NCBI RefSeq assembly: GCF_020519665.1
Contig: NZ_CP084703.1
Span: 3,410,001 to 3,474,000, forward strand
Direction of reading: 5' to 3'
Source of the DNA: Bacillus shivajii
Lineage (GTDB): Bacteria > Bacillota > Bacilli > Bacillales > Salisediminibacteriaceae
Length of the DNA: 64,000 nucleotides
Both the position numbers and the translations under genes were made by a program. The notes below the pieces were generated by a model. The model saw nothing but the letters and a program-made list of their open reading frames with translations. It was not told the DNA's origin and did not search any database. Each line of letters begins with the position of its first letter. The first letter of the stretch is position 1. Positions 30,201 through 38,727 of the stretch are shown here, one piece after another.

Positions 30201-31112
30201 TTAATTTCCTAGCATTTCATCAACTTGGTCACGATTGTCTTCGATCCATTGTTTCGCTGATTCTTCAAATGGAACGTCATCTTCTTCATACTTTAGCATC
30301 ATCTCTTCAAGATCTGCTACTTCAATACTCCAGTTAGATAAAATTTCATAAGCTCTCGTATACTCATCTTCAATTCCGTTATAAGAAATAACATAAACGT
30401 CATCTGACTTAAAGATCTCTTTTTCATCTTCTAAAAACTTAAGGTCAAACTTCGCAAACATCGAGTGTGGTCTCCATCCCGTAAAAATAACCGGTTCTTC
30501 TGCAGCAATTCTTTCTTCAGCTTCAGCCATCATCGCAAATTCACTAGATGTAGTTAATGTGTACTCATCACCAATACCATACTCTGCGATAAGTTCCTCA
30601 GATAATGTAACAATCCCAGCTCCTGGATCAATTGAAACAACACGACCGTCATACTTATCAGCATTTCCTACTAAATCTTCAATAGAATCTTCCTCTACAT
30701 AGGCAGGAACAACCCAGCCAAGTGGAACATCAGAATAGCTTGTTGCTACTTTTTGTAAATCATCTTCATATCTGCTCCATAGTTCTGCTTCAGTATACGG
30801 AAGCCATGCATCCATAAAGAAATGAACGTCTTCATTTACTAACCCTTCGAAAATAACTGGTTGATCTAACATTGAAAATTCTACTTCATACCCTGCTTCT
30901 TCCAAAATTAATTTTGCAATGTTTGTCGGAGCTTCCGTACTTGTCCACGTTGTTAAACCAAAGACAATCGTCTCGCCATCAACGACATCACTCGTTTGTT
31001 CTTCTTCATCACCTGCAGGCTCATTTGTTTCATCAACGTCATTTGCTTCACCACATGCTGCTAGTACAGCTACAGATAAACCTACTAGTAATAATCCTAA
31101 CTTTTTCTTCAT
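30201..31112 (-). CDS. Glycine betaine/proline-type ABC substrate-binding lipoprotein
   Basis: OpuAC/ProX-like solute-binding protein, 303 aa. The signal peptide ends in lipobox LAAC (about residue 19-22), followed by an acidic linker. The binding domain contains WLPYTEAELW, LGWVVPAYV and FTGWRPHSMFAKFDL, which carry the aromatic residues typical of quaternary amine pockets. Start ATG 31112 is 6 nt behind GGTG. No permease or ATPase lies next to it, so it may serve a transporter encoded elsewhere. It is in one strand-run with an isochorismatase-family gene and a GbsR-type regulator. Confidence 0.9.
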   Translation of the reverse strand: MKKKLGLLLVGLSVAVLAACGEANDVDETNEPAGDEEEQTSDVVDGETIVFGLTTWTSTEAPTNIAKLILEEAGYEVEFSMLDQPVIFEGLVNEDVHFFMDAWLPYTEAELWSRYEDDLQKVATSYSDVPLGWVVPAYVEEDSIEDLVGNADKYDGRVVSIDPGAGIVTLSEELIAEYGIGDEYTLTTSSEFAMMAEAEERIAAEEPVIFTGWRPHSMFAKFDLKFLEDEKEIFKSDDVYVISYNGIEDEYTRAYEILSNWSIEVADLEEMMLKYEEDDVPFEESAKQWIEDNRDQVDEMLGN

Positions 31113-31137
31113 CCTAATCACCTTTCTTGATTCTTTA

Positions 31138-31797
31138 TTATTTATTTAATTTATTAAACATTTCTCTCATATTTTCTGGTGTGAATTGTAACGAATCAGC
31201 GCCCGGAGACTTCCATGCTCGATACGATTCACCATTTAGCTTTTTAACTAATTCATCTGTATCATAAACTTGTAAGTTATACACCCAATTGGCCATCATT
31301 AAGATCGATGCCATATGTGCCCCTTCATTGGAGGCTCCGCACATATCTTTTACTAGATTGATTTGATAGTCTCTGAAATAACCATCAAAAACAGAAGTCA
31401 TTAAACAACCATCTGTTACAAATCCTCCGATTATCACGTGCTTAACTCCTAGGTTTCTTAACATTAGATCTAAAGAAGTTTCATAAAAAGCACTCCAGCG
31501 GTACTTATCAATGACAACATCTTCTTTCTCAGGAGCTATTTCCTCAAAAACTTCATAGCTATCAGTTGAAGTAGAATAATAGATTGGTGTTCCATCTTCA
31601 TGCAACGGTTCACCATCTGATAAGCCGATTGTATCAGCACGATTAATATGTCGTGTGTAAATAACCGGAATGTTTTTCTCACGGCACTTACTGATCAAAT
31701 TTTTCGCATTCTGTACAACTTCTTCAACGCCATCAATACCGAAGTTACTTTCTTTCTGTATATCAATTAATACTAAAGCTGTTTTATTTACATCCAA
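31138..31797 (-). CDS. Isochorismatase-family cysteine hydrolase
   Basis: Predicted amidase or hydrolase of 219 aa with the family triad: Asp in LVLIDIQKES, Lys in DVVIDKYRWSAF and Cys in GGFVTDGCLMTSV. The family includes nicotinamidase, N-carbamoylsarcosine amidase and isochorismatase; which reaction applies is unknown. Lying between a GbsR-type repressor and a betaine-type binding protein, it may process a nitrogenous precursor such as carbamoylsarcosine or a betaine amide (inference). Confidence 0.87.
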   Translation of the reverse strand: MDVNKTALVLIDIQKESNFGIDGVEEVVQNAKNLISKCREKNIPVIYTRHINRADTIGLSDGEPLHEDGTPIYYSTSTDSYEVFEEIAPEKEDVVIDKYRWSAFYETSLDLMLRNLGVKHVIIGGFVTDGCLMTSVFDGYFRDYQINLVKDMCGASNEGAHMASILMMANWVYNLQVYDTDELVKKLNGESYRAWKSPGADSLQFTPENMREMFNKLNK

Positions 31798-31814
31798 ATC
31801 TCAACTACCTCCAT

Positions 31815-32357
31815 TTATTTATCTTTAGTTTTAGGGATATATTTAAAAATTTCATGCGATTCGAACGCATTTGCTAATCGCATGGTCCAATCAAAATAAT
31901 CTAGCGAGTTGTTCAAGTTTTCCAAGTCTTGTTTTGCAATGTCTTTTACTTCATCTGACGAAGATTCCGAAAGCTCTTCTAATATTGGCTTTGCCTGCTC
32001 ATTCGCTTTCATAAATAAACTACGTTCTTGACGTAAGTTCTTTACAAAGAAATTAATAAAATTTCTCATAAAATCTTTTTCTGCAATAAAATGATCTTTT
32101 CGCTCACCCTTTTTCCATACCTTAATAACCATTTCTGTTTCTAACAGTTCGCGCATCGCGTTACTAACACTTGCTTTACTCATGGCAACTTCATCTTTTA
32201 TGTCATCTAAAGACATCGGCACTTCCGAAAAATATAAAACACCGTAAATTCTCCCTACTGAAGGAGTGACTCCGTAAATGACCATCGTTTGTGCAAGGGC
32301 ACTAATCATTACATCACGTGCTTCTTCTACTCTTTGCATATCTTCATTACTGTTCAT
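31815..32357 (-). CDS. GbsR/MarR-type transcriptional repressor
   Basis: Winged-helix regulator of 180 aa in the GbsR/OpcR group, which in Bacillus subtilis controls choline and betaine uptake or synthesis. HTH region: MSLDDIKDEVAMSKASVSNA (about residues 49-68), followed by a wing and a helical C-terminal part. Start ATG 32357 follows GAGGTGG with 5 nt spacing. It is the first gene of the betaine-related run and has a palindrome in its own promoter, consistent with autoregulation. Confidence 0.9.
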   Translation of the reverse strand: MNSNEDMQRVEEARDVMISALAQTMVIYGVTPSVGRIYGVLYFSEVPMSLDDIKDEVAMSKASVSNAMRELLETEMVIKVWKKGERKDHFIAEKDFMRNFINFFVKNLRQERSLFMKANEQAKPILEELSESSSDEVKDIAKQDLENLNNSLDYFDWTMRLANAFESHEIFKYIPKTKDK

Positions 32358-32399
32358 AAGGTCCACCTCGTTTCCTGCAAAATAATGGTTACCACTATG

Positions 32400-32445
32400 T
32401 ACAAATTGTATTATTTGTTTAATTTGTATTAAACGACTTGAACAA
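32400..32445 (-). promoter_or_regulatory. Promoter and probable operator of the GbsR-type operon
   Basis: On the minus strand TTAATA and TACAAT are separated by 16 nt. An inverted repeat TACAAATT...AATTTGTA (32400-32428) covers the -10 region, as expected for a repressor site. Assignment to the GbsR-type protein is inference. Confidence 0.5.
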
Positions 32446-32529
32446 TTAATACTTTATAACTTATTGCGAAAAATGTCAAATCGAATCGTACATTTTTCTA
32501 AAAAAAGCTTTACAATCTTAGTTGCTGTT

Positions 32530-32674
32530 TAAAACACGTGACGCCTATGACTTGTATCAGCAAAGAGCGTTTACATCACGAATAAGCTTCGAGTTGCCTC
32601 GACGGATACACTTCAAAGCTCTACTAGCAGAGGAAGAGGCACGGGTCACGAGGAAGCAGACCGCATTGCCTGCG
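32530..32674. repeat. Dispersed repeat leading into the 67-bp array
   Basis: Contains CGAGTTGCCTCGACGGATAC and CTACTAGCAGAGGAAGAGGC, blocks also present at 2.05, 10.1 and 21.55 kb. No gene. Confidence 0.7.
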
Positions 32675-33478
32675 GCAAAGAAGACACCGCGAAAGCAAAC
32701 GAAGTGCAGCTTGAACGGATGTCGCGCTTGTGCCTAGAGGTGCAAAGAAGACACCGCGAAAGCAAACGAAGTGCAGCTTGAACGGATGTCGCGCTTGTGC
32801 CTAGAGGTGCAAAGAAGACACCGCGAAAGCAAACGAAGTGCAGCTTGAACGGATGTCGCGCTTGTGCCTAGAGGTGCAAAGAAGACACCGCGAAAGCAAA
32901 CGAAGTGCAGCTTGAACGGATGTCGCGCTTGTGCCTAGAGGTGCAAAGAAGACACCGCGAAAGCAAACGAAGTGCAGCTTGAACGGATGTCGCGCTTGTG
33001 CCTAGAGGTGCAAAGAAGACACCGCGAAAGCAAACGAAGTGCAGCTTGAACGGATGTCGCGCTTGTGCCTAGAGGTGCAAAGAAGACACCGCGAAAGCAA
33101 ACGAAGTGCAGCTTGAACGGATGTCGCGCTTGTGCCTAGAGGTGCAAAGAAGACACCGCGAAAGCAAACGAAGTGCAGCTTGAACGGATGTCGCGCTTGT
33201 GCCTAGAGGTGCAAAGAAGACACCGCGAAAGCAAACGAAGTGCAGCTTGAACGGATGTCGCGCTTGTGCCTAGAGGTGCAAAGAAGACACCGCGAAAGCA
33301 AACGAAGTGCAGCTTGAACGGATGTCGCGCTTGTGCCTAGAGGTGCAAAGAAGACACCGCGAAAGCAAACGAAGTGCAGCTTGAACGGATGTCGCGCTTG
33401 TGCCTAGAGGTGCAAAGAAGACACCGCGAAAGCAAACGAAGTGCAGCTTGAACGGATGTCGCGCTTGTGCCTAGAGGT
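32675..33478. repeat. 67-bp tandem repeat array, twelve identical units
   Basis: Units begin GCAAAGAAGACACC and end CTTGTGCCTAGAGGT. The block GAAGTGCAGCTTGAACGG starts at 32701 and recurs every 67 bases up to 33438, with no base difference seen between copies. Diverged single copies of the unit lie at about 10187, 10988 and 21440. 67 is not a multiple of three and all frames are interrupted, so it is not a coding repeat. No spacers, so it is not CRISPR. Confidence 0.95.
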
Positions 33479-33531
33479 GAAAGCATCCGCCTGTAAACGG
33501 ATTCGAGTGCTTTATTTAATAAAAACCAAAA

Positions 33532-33574
33532 TAAAAAGGCAACATGTAAAACTTAATGTTAAACATGTTACCTT
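33532..33574 (-). terminator. Terminator of the secreted-protein gene
   Basis: On the minus strand AAGGTAACATGT pairs with ACATGTTGCCTTTTT, about 44 nt past the stop codon at 33618, followed by T-rich sequence. Confidence 0.75.
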
Positions 33575-33617
33575 GGACAGCCCTTTTAACGAAACCTCTA
33601 TTATTTCTCATGAATTT

Positions 33618-34307
33618 TTAAAAGATATTTGAAAACCAAGATCTAATAGATTGAAAAAGACTTTGGAAGAAATTCTGGTTTTGCACATCCTTTTCTACCA
33701 ATTGATCCTCTACTACAATACTTTCTCCTTCGTTGAACGGCATAACCTTTTCACCTGCAACAACATTTACCATATCTGATCCATGATGATCATAAATCAT
33801 TTGCCTATTCGTTTCATTGAATGGTGAAATCCCAACTTCAACAGTATTTCCAACCACATCAACACTCGTATAATGAATTTCGATCCCATCCGCTTCAAAA
33901 GCATTCAAATCAATTTCACGCTGCTTTTCGATCAATTCATCTTCTGTATAATCGACGATTCGAAATACAAGTTCTGCTGGATCCTCTGCTAACGACTTTA
34001 ATTGTTCTTTATGTTCATCATTGATCTCTTCTGTAAAAGAGAGAACAATGACCCCTAAGTCACGTTGCTCTCGATCAATATGCAAACTAGCAAACACATC
34101 ATCATCTATTTGTTCAAAAATATAGTTTCGCAATGCTTCAATAACCTCTGTATGATTTGAATCAATTCCTTCTTCTTCCCAATCTTGCAGTTTTTCAGTA
34201 AACGAATCTAATTCTTCATCATTTGCAAAAACAAGATTGACACTCACCATACTCGAAAGCAATAAAGTGATACCCAAAATTGTGATCATTTTTTTAAACG
34301 AACTCAT
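33618..34307 (-). CDS. Secreted protein of unknown function
   Basis: 229 aa, not recognised. An N-terminal signal peptide (KKMITILGITLLLSSMVSVNL) with a likely cut after VFA precedes a strongly acidic mature protein. It ends in a short aromatic amphipathic stretch, FFQSLFQSIRSWFSNIF, that could bind membrane. Start ATG 34307 is 7 nt behind AGGGG; the longer frame has no site. There are no cysteines. It stands alone between the repeat array and a divergent operon. Confidence 0.75.
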   Translation of the reverse strand: MSSFKKMITILGITLLLSSMVSVNLVFANDEELDSFTEKLQDWEEEGIDSNHTEVIEALRNYIFEQIDDDVFASLHIDREQRDLGVIVLSFTEEINDEHKEQLKSLAEDPAELVFRIVDYTEDELIEKQREIDLNAFEADGIEIHYTSVDVVGNTVEVGISPFNETNRQMIYDHHGSDMVNVVAGEKVMPFNEGESIVVEDQLVEKDVQNQNFFQSLFQSIRSWFSNIF

Positions 34308-34398
34308 ATTTAATCCCCTACTTCCCTCTTTTTTCTTTTGACGCAAACGGACGCAAAAAGTTACATGTGAATCGGTTACTCGGCTGCACGTGGTGATT

Positions 34399-34442
34399 TT
34401 GTGATATGAATCACCCCATATTTTTTCGAAGTATTTTATAGT
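34399..34442 (+). promoter_or_regulatory. Fnr-type promoter of the DUF2249 operon
   Basis: TGTGATATGAATCACC (34400-34415) matches the Fnr/Crp box TGTGA-N6-TCACA with one mismatch. TATAGT at 34437-34442 is a -10 element. With a transcript start near 34449 the box centre falls at -41.5, the classic activator position. Confidence 0.7.
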
Positions 34443-34472
34443 GAAATTAAGTCAAATATACAGGAGGCTGTT

Positions 34473-35000
34473 ATGAGTCAAAAGGTAACTCTCGATGTTC
34501 GCAAAGATTTAGAAAATAACCAAGATCCGTTCAAAAAAATCATGAGCACGGTGAAAAATTTAAATGATGATGAGATTTTCGTCCTTCACTCGACAATAAA
34601 GCCTACTCCATTATTAGGGGTCATGAAAGCAAAAGGATTTGACAATGAAGTCGAAAAGCTCGGAGAAAAACATTACCAAACAACTTTCCAAAAAAGAAAG
34701 AATGGCTTGTTTTCTTCGTTTTTTAAGAAAAAGAAACGTGAAGTTGCGCCAACAAATAACTCTCCTCTAAATCAAGAGGAATTAACCGCCACTTTTCTTG
34801 ATAACCGAGGGCTTGAACCACCACAACCAATGGTTCGAACAATAAAACGATTAGAAATGCTCGAACCTAATGAAACATTAACGATCCATAACGATAGGGT
34901 TCCAGTCTATTTAATCGAAGAACTAAAAGATATGGGGATTCGCTATTCGATCGAGGAACAGCCTGATGGTTCAGCTAAAGTGCATTTAACGAGAGAATAG
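34473..35000 (+). CDS. Protein with two DUF2249-like domains
   Basis: 175 aa, soluble. Two related domains: residues 1-73 (VTLDVRKDLENNQDPFKKIM, then IFVLHSTIKPTPLL) and about 105-175 (LDNRGLEPPQPMVRTIKRLE, then LTIHNDRVPVYLIEELKDMG). A basic linker separates them. DUF2249 proteins occur beside denitrification and anaerobic respiration genes; their chemistry is not settled. Start ATG behind AGGAGG. First gene of a three-gene operon with an Fnr-type promoter. Confidence 0.85.
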   Translation: MSQKVTLDVRKDLENNQDPFKKIMSTVKNLNDDEIFVLHSTIKPTPLLGVMKAKGFDNEVEKLGEKHYQTTFQKRKNGLFSSFFKKKKREVAPTNNSPLNQEELTATFLDNRGLEPPQPMVRTIKRLEMLEPNETLTIHNDRVPVYLIEELKDMGIRYSIEEQPDGSAKVHLTRE

Positions 35001-35012
35001 AGGTGAGCTTGT

Positions 35013-36284
35013 ATGCAGAGCGGCTTGCAGCAATCATTATCAAAAAGCGATAACCAATTTATTTTGCCATTTTCGTTTATTATTTCTAGCTTCTTTTTTC
35101 TAATTATCTTTTCGGTCATGTTTATCCTATATCCATCTTCCTTTTCACCAGAAATGGTGAGAGGACCACATGGTATTGCCCTTTCTCATTTGTTTATTTT
35201 AGGATGGATGACCACATTAGTCATGGGAGCAATTTATCAATTAATTAGCGTGATTACGCAAAAAAATATTCACAGTAAAAAAGCAGGATTCACGCATTTT
35301 TTCCTACATTTCATCGGCGTTACTGGGCTATTAATTTCAATTCCTGCTTTCAACCTTGAAGGAATGATGGTTTTTGGTGCAATGACAATAGTCGGCGTAC
35401 TCATCTTTATAATCAATGTTTTTATGACAATCATTCGTTCAGAACTAAACAATCAAGTGATCTTTGCAACGAAAAGTTCCCTTATATATTTAGGATTAAC
35501 TGTAGTCAGTGGGCTCATCATGGTTGTAAATTTCCGTTTTGGAATCATCGGTTTTCACCAGTCACTACTCGTTTCACATTTATGGTTTGGACTAATCGGT
35601 TTTTTCCTCTTTTTAATCGTTGGGTACAGTTTTAAGATGCTCCCCATGTTTTATTTATCACATGGGTTTTCGGAGAAATGGCAAAAATGGTGTCTCTTAA
35701 GTCTTCATATCGCCATTATTGCAGGGGCTTTTACAGCTTTTTTCAGTAAAGCTACTGCATTTCTCCCAGTGAGCCTATTCTTTTTAACGGTTGGTATCAT
35801 CTTTTTTATTTTGCAAATAAAAGAAGTTCAACAAAAGAAGTTTAAGAAAAATCCAGGAAAAGGAATTCGCTTTTTTGTACTCCTCGTCTATGTATTCATG
35901 GCTGTATCAGTTGTGTTCTTTATTGTATCAGTCATCAATTCATCGCTCATTGTTAACCTGAACGTGTTGACACCTGCAATCTTCTTTTTCTTATTTGGCT
36001 TTGTGAGTATGTCCATTCTCGCTTATTTATCGAAAATCATTCCATTTCTATGGTGGACCTTCCGCTACGGAAAAAGTGTAGGAGAAGTTGAGACACCCTC
36101 ACTTGCAGATATGATCGATGAAACAATCGTTTTACAAAAGCTTTGGCTACAATTCATTGCGTTACTATTATTTATTGTAAGTCTTGTCGTTGGGGCGACC
36201 TTATTTATCCAATTGACTGCAATTTTATTTGCAGGCTCGATTTTATATTACTTAGTGACGATTGCTAAAACATTTACTTATTAA
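35013..36284 (+). CDS. Polytopic membrane protein, NnrS/heme-copper-like
   Basis: 423 aa with about twelve hydrophobic segments. Histidines sit at membrane positions in GPHGIALSHLFILGW, HFFLHF and FHQSLLVSHLWFGLIGFF, a pattern like the heme ligands of NnrS-type and cbb3/NO-reductase-like proteins. A quinol or heme role in nitric oxide stress or denitrification is inferred from this and from the flanking DUF2249 and DUF59 genes. It begins 12 bases after the DUF2249 stop. Confidence 0.72.
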   Translation: MQSGLQQSLSKSDNQFILPFSFIISSFFFLIIFSVMFILYPSSFSPEMVRGPHGIALSHLFILGWMTTLVMGAIYQLISVITQKNIHSKKAGFTHFFLHFIGVTGLLISIPAFNLEGMMVFGAMTIVGVLIFIINVFMTIIRSELNNQVIFATKSSLIYLGLTVVSGLIMVVNFRFGIIGFHQSLLVSHLWFGLIGFFLFLIVGYSFKMLPMFYLSHGFSEKWQKWCLLSLHIAIIAGAFTAFFSKATAFLPVSLFFLTVGIIFFILQIKEVQQKKFKKNPGKGIRFFVLLVYVFMAVSVVFFIVSVINSSLIVNLNVLTPAIFFFLFGFVSMSILAYLSKIIPFLWWTFRYGKSVGEVETPSLADMIDETIVLQKLWLQFIALLLFIVSLVVGATLFIQLTAILFAGSILYYLVTIAKTFTY

Positions 36285-36297
36285 GGAGGACGTTCAG

Positions 36298-36609
36298 ATG
36301 AGTGAAAAAGAAAAAAGTGTGCTAAAAGAAGAAATTATGATGCAACTCGAATCGGTGATTGACCCTGAATTAGGTGTTGATGTCGTAAATCTCGGGCTAA
36401 TCTATCATGTTGATATAACTGATGCTGATGTGAAAGTAACCATGACATTAACTACCCCTGGCTGCCCTTTGCACGAAACGATGATTAATGGGGTCAAGTC
36501 GGCCGTTCAACACCATCCAGATGTTAATCACTGTGAAGTCGAACTCGTTTGGGAACCGGCGTGGACCCCAGAAATGATGAGTCCAAAAATTAGAGATATG
36601 TTTGCTTAA
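36298..36609 (+). CDS. DUF59/MIP18-family metal-sulfur cluster assembly factor
   Basis: 103 aa, SufT/PaaD-like. The family helps to mature Fe-S proteins. Seen: VIDPELGVDVVNLGLIY and the conserved Cys in LTTPGCPLHETM, with VELVWEPAWTPEMMS near the end. Start ATG 36298 follows AAGGAGGACG; the longer frame reaches into the upstream gene. Its place in the operon suggests assembly of a cofactor for the membrane protein or an Fe-S partner. Confidence 0.88.
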   Translation: MSEKEKSVLKEEIMMQLESVIDPELGVDVVNLGLIYHVDITDADVKVTMTLTTPGCPLHETMINGVKSAVQHHPDVNHCEVELVWEPAWTPEMMSPKIRDMFA

Positions 36610-36622
36610 GATAAGTTATGGT

Positions 36623-36654
36623 GAAGGTTCCTGCGGTGTGGGACCTTCTTTTTT
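36623..36654 (+). terminator. Terminator of the DUF2249 operon
   Basis: GAAGGTTCC and GGGACCTTC pair around a short loop and are followed by a T-rich run, 14 nt after the stop codon. Confidence 0.8.
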
Positions 36655-36727
36655 GTTAGTGGGATGTGTGTATAATTATTAATTTTAGGTTCTTTCATAT
36701 TCACTTTTTCTTTTGTTTATGCACGAA

Positions 36728-36787
36728 TTGAGTCCTACAATTTTGAGTCCGGGTCACGTGAGTCAGACTCATTTTTGTAGGACTCAA
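36728..36787. repeat. Large inverted repeat in a 400-base intergenic region
   Basis: 22-bp arms (TTGAGTCCTACAA at one end, TTGTAGGACTCAA at the other, each with an inner GAGTC/GACTC) enclose a 16-nt centre CGGGTCACGTGAGTCA. Only three mismatched pairs. It could be a hairpin RNA, a bidirectional stop or a mobile-repeat remnant. The rest of 36655-37017 shows no gene. Confidence 0.7.
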
Positions 36788-37017
36788 TCTTTACGTAATC
36801 TCAATTATTACGCATTATATCAAAGGTCAGACAACTACCCACAACTAGAAATAACTTCTATTTCATTTCAGCCCCCTAAACACTACACACACTTTTTCAT
36901 AAACATAAAAAGCCAACCTGCCACATTGGCAAATCGACTTACATTCAAGTGATATATATTTTCTTAAAAAACTTCCATTTCTACTTCTTGAAACTGACTT
37001 TTTTTCCTCTCATAGAA

Positions 37018-37752
37018 TCAATCATATATCAATCGATAACTCTCTTCATTAAATTGTGATGGTCGTCCATCAAAAATCAGTTCACCGTTTTTTAAACCTA
37101 TAATACGTGTTGCAAACTGTTTCGCAAGCGATACATCATGGACATTAATAATTGTGATGAGTTGCTTTTCGTTATGAATCGTTTGAAGTAATTCAAAAAT
37201 TTCTTTAGCTGTATTTGGATCTAGGCTTGCCACTGGCTCATCTGCTAAAAAAATCGATGGCTCTTGCATTAGTGCACGTGCGATGCCGACACGTTGCTTT
37301 TGTCCGCCACTTAACAATTCGATTTTTTGATCAATATATGACGATAAGCCTACTTCTTGAACATATCGAGCTGCTTTATTTTTTTCATCAGTTGAAAACA
37401 AACCGAGCAAACTTTCATATGCTTTCTTTCTTCCGAAAGTACCTGTTAGTACATTATGTCTTACTGTCATTCTAGGAATTAATTGAAAGTGTTGAAAAAT
37501 CATCCCCATTTGTGTTCGCAACACCCTTTGAACTTGTTCTTTTTGTTCGTGTAAGTCCGTTCCTTCAATAAAGACAGATCCATTTGTAAGCGGCTGTAAT
37601 CCGTTAATTGTTCGAATAAACGTAGATTTCCCTGCACCACTACGTCCTAATACACATACAAACTCTCGCTTTTCAAACGTCACATTGATATTCTTTAGTG
37701 CGTCTTCAATAGCTTTCGGGTAACGAACCGTAACATTCTCCAATTTAATCAT
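37018..37752 (-). CDS. phnC: Phosphonate-type ABC transporter ATP-binding protein
   Basis: 244-aa ATPase of the PhnC type. Walker A is LGRSGAGKSTF (about residue 35-45), the signature LLSGGQKQRVGIARAL, and Walker B IFLADEPVASLDP; the H-loop His is in INVHDVSLA. It follows phnE without a gap. These systems import phosphonates or phosphite; no C-P lyase genes are in view, so the substrate is open. Confidence 0.93.
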   Translation of the reverse strand: MIKLENVTVRYPKAIEDALKNINVTFEKREFVCVLGRSGAGKSTFIRTINGLQPLTNGSVFIEGTDLHEQKEQVQRVLRTQMGMIFQHFQLIPRMTVRHNVLTGTFGRKKAYESLLGLFSTDEKNKAARYVQEVGLSSYIDQKIELLSGGQKQRVGIARALMQEPSIFLADEPVASLDPNTAKEIFELLQTIHNEKQLITIINVHDVSLAKQFATRIIGLKNGELIFDGRPSQFNEESYRLIYD

Positions 37753-38538
37753 TTATATCACCCTTTTTCTCACAAATGAACCAAACATATCAACGATAAT
37801 GACTAACACCATAATAACGATGATCGACATTGCCATTCCATCGTAATAGAAACTTTGATATTGGTTGAAAATTTGTTGACCTAAACCACCACCACCAACA
37901 AAGCCAAGGACTAGCGACGTCCGAATCGCAACTTCAAAACGGTAAAAATAATGGGATAATATATTTGGCCATATTTGTGGAATTACAGCGAAGATATTCC
38001 CAACCCTCGATGTAGCACCAACTGATTTCATCGCTTCTTGAGGTCCTCGGTCTGCTGCTTCGATCAATTCAGAAATGAGTTTTCCGAGTACGCCGATATT
38101 ATGAAGTAATATCGCAAGGACTGCTGCAAACGGGCCTAATCCGATTGCAACAACGAAAATCAAGCCGAAGACAATTTCAGGAACAGACCTTAGCCCTGAA
38201 AGGGAAAATCGACTCATGTAATAAATGAACGAATGTCTACTCGTATTGGATGCTGCTGCAAAACTTAGTGGAATAGCAACAATTAATGCTAATATCGTTC
38301 CTAAAAAAGCAATGCCTAATGTCACAATTGTTTCTCTCAACAGAAGCGGTAAAATAGACAGATCAGGAGGGAAAAATCGTGTTTCTATAAAGGAAAGAAC
38401 ATTCGACATATGGGGAAAAATCCACCACTGAAAATGTGTGACTTCCATGCTGTACCATGTAATGATTAGTAATATAACAATGTATATGAGGTGCTTTTTC
38501 CGAAACCAAACCATCATTCGAACGCCCTTTCTAACCAA
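37753..38538 (-). CDS. phnE: Phosphonate-type ABC transporter permease
   Basis: 261 aa with about six hydrophobic segments and the EAA-type cytoplasmic loop around EAADRGPQEAMKSVGAT. Conserved end GGGGLGQQIFNQYQ is present. A single permease gene suggests a homodimer. It abuts phnC, while phnD lies 189 bases upstream behind a terminator. That spacer contains a repeat fragment (GTGTCGAGTAACCGCAGGAG). Confidence 0.92.
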   Translation of the reverse strand: MVRKGVRMMVWFRKKHLIYIVILLIITWYSMEVTHFQWWIFPHMSNVLSFIETRFFPPDLSILPLLLRETIVTLGIAFLGTILALIVAIPLSFAAASNTSRHSFIYYMSRFSLSGLRSVPEIVFGLIFVVAIGLGPFAAVLAILLHNIGVLGKLISELIEAADRGPQEAMKSVGATSRVGNIFAVIPQIWPNILSHYFYRFEVAIRTSLVLGFVGGGGLGQQIFNQYQSFYYDGMAMSIIVIMVLVIIVDMFGSFVRKRVI

Positions 38539-38579
38539 TAAATAGACTCGGTATTTACCGAGCCTTTAAACTGTAAAAA

Positions 38580-38645
38580 CCTTCGCTTATCGTTAACGAG
38601 ATTCTTAGTTCCCTTCACCTGTGTCGAGTAACCGCAGGAGAAGTT
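38580..38645. repeat. Dispersed repeat fragment between phnD and phnE
   Basis: Contains GAGTAACCGCAGGAG, the complement of the 32-bp unit core at 1622-1936, and a CTCGGTATTTACCGAG hairpin just beside it (38547-38562). Confidence 0.6.
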
Positions 38646-38677
38646 ATTTACTATAATCTCATAAATTCTACTAGTAT

Positions 38678-38706
38678 AAAAAGGAATGAGAAGACGCTCT
38701 CATTCC
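38678..38706 (-). terminator. Terminator behind phnD
   Basis: On the minus strand GGAATGAGA and TCTCATTCC pair around six bases and a T-run follows. It separates phnD from phnE-phnC, perhaps to lower permease expression relative to the binding protein. Confidence 0.8.
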
Positions 38707-38727
38707 TCTTACTTCTCTTTATTATGC

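Noticed and set aside
32522-32737. 71-codon ORF entering the 67-bp array
   Set aside because: It is repeat-derived and is broken in the next repeat units because 67 is not a multiple of three.
32675-33478. CRISPR array
   Set aside because: The 67-bp units are joined directly with no unique spacers, and no cas genes are present.
36713-36952. 79-codon ORF
   Set aside because: It runs across the long inverted repeat, lacks a ribosome site and shows no protein-like pattern.
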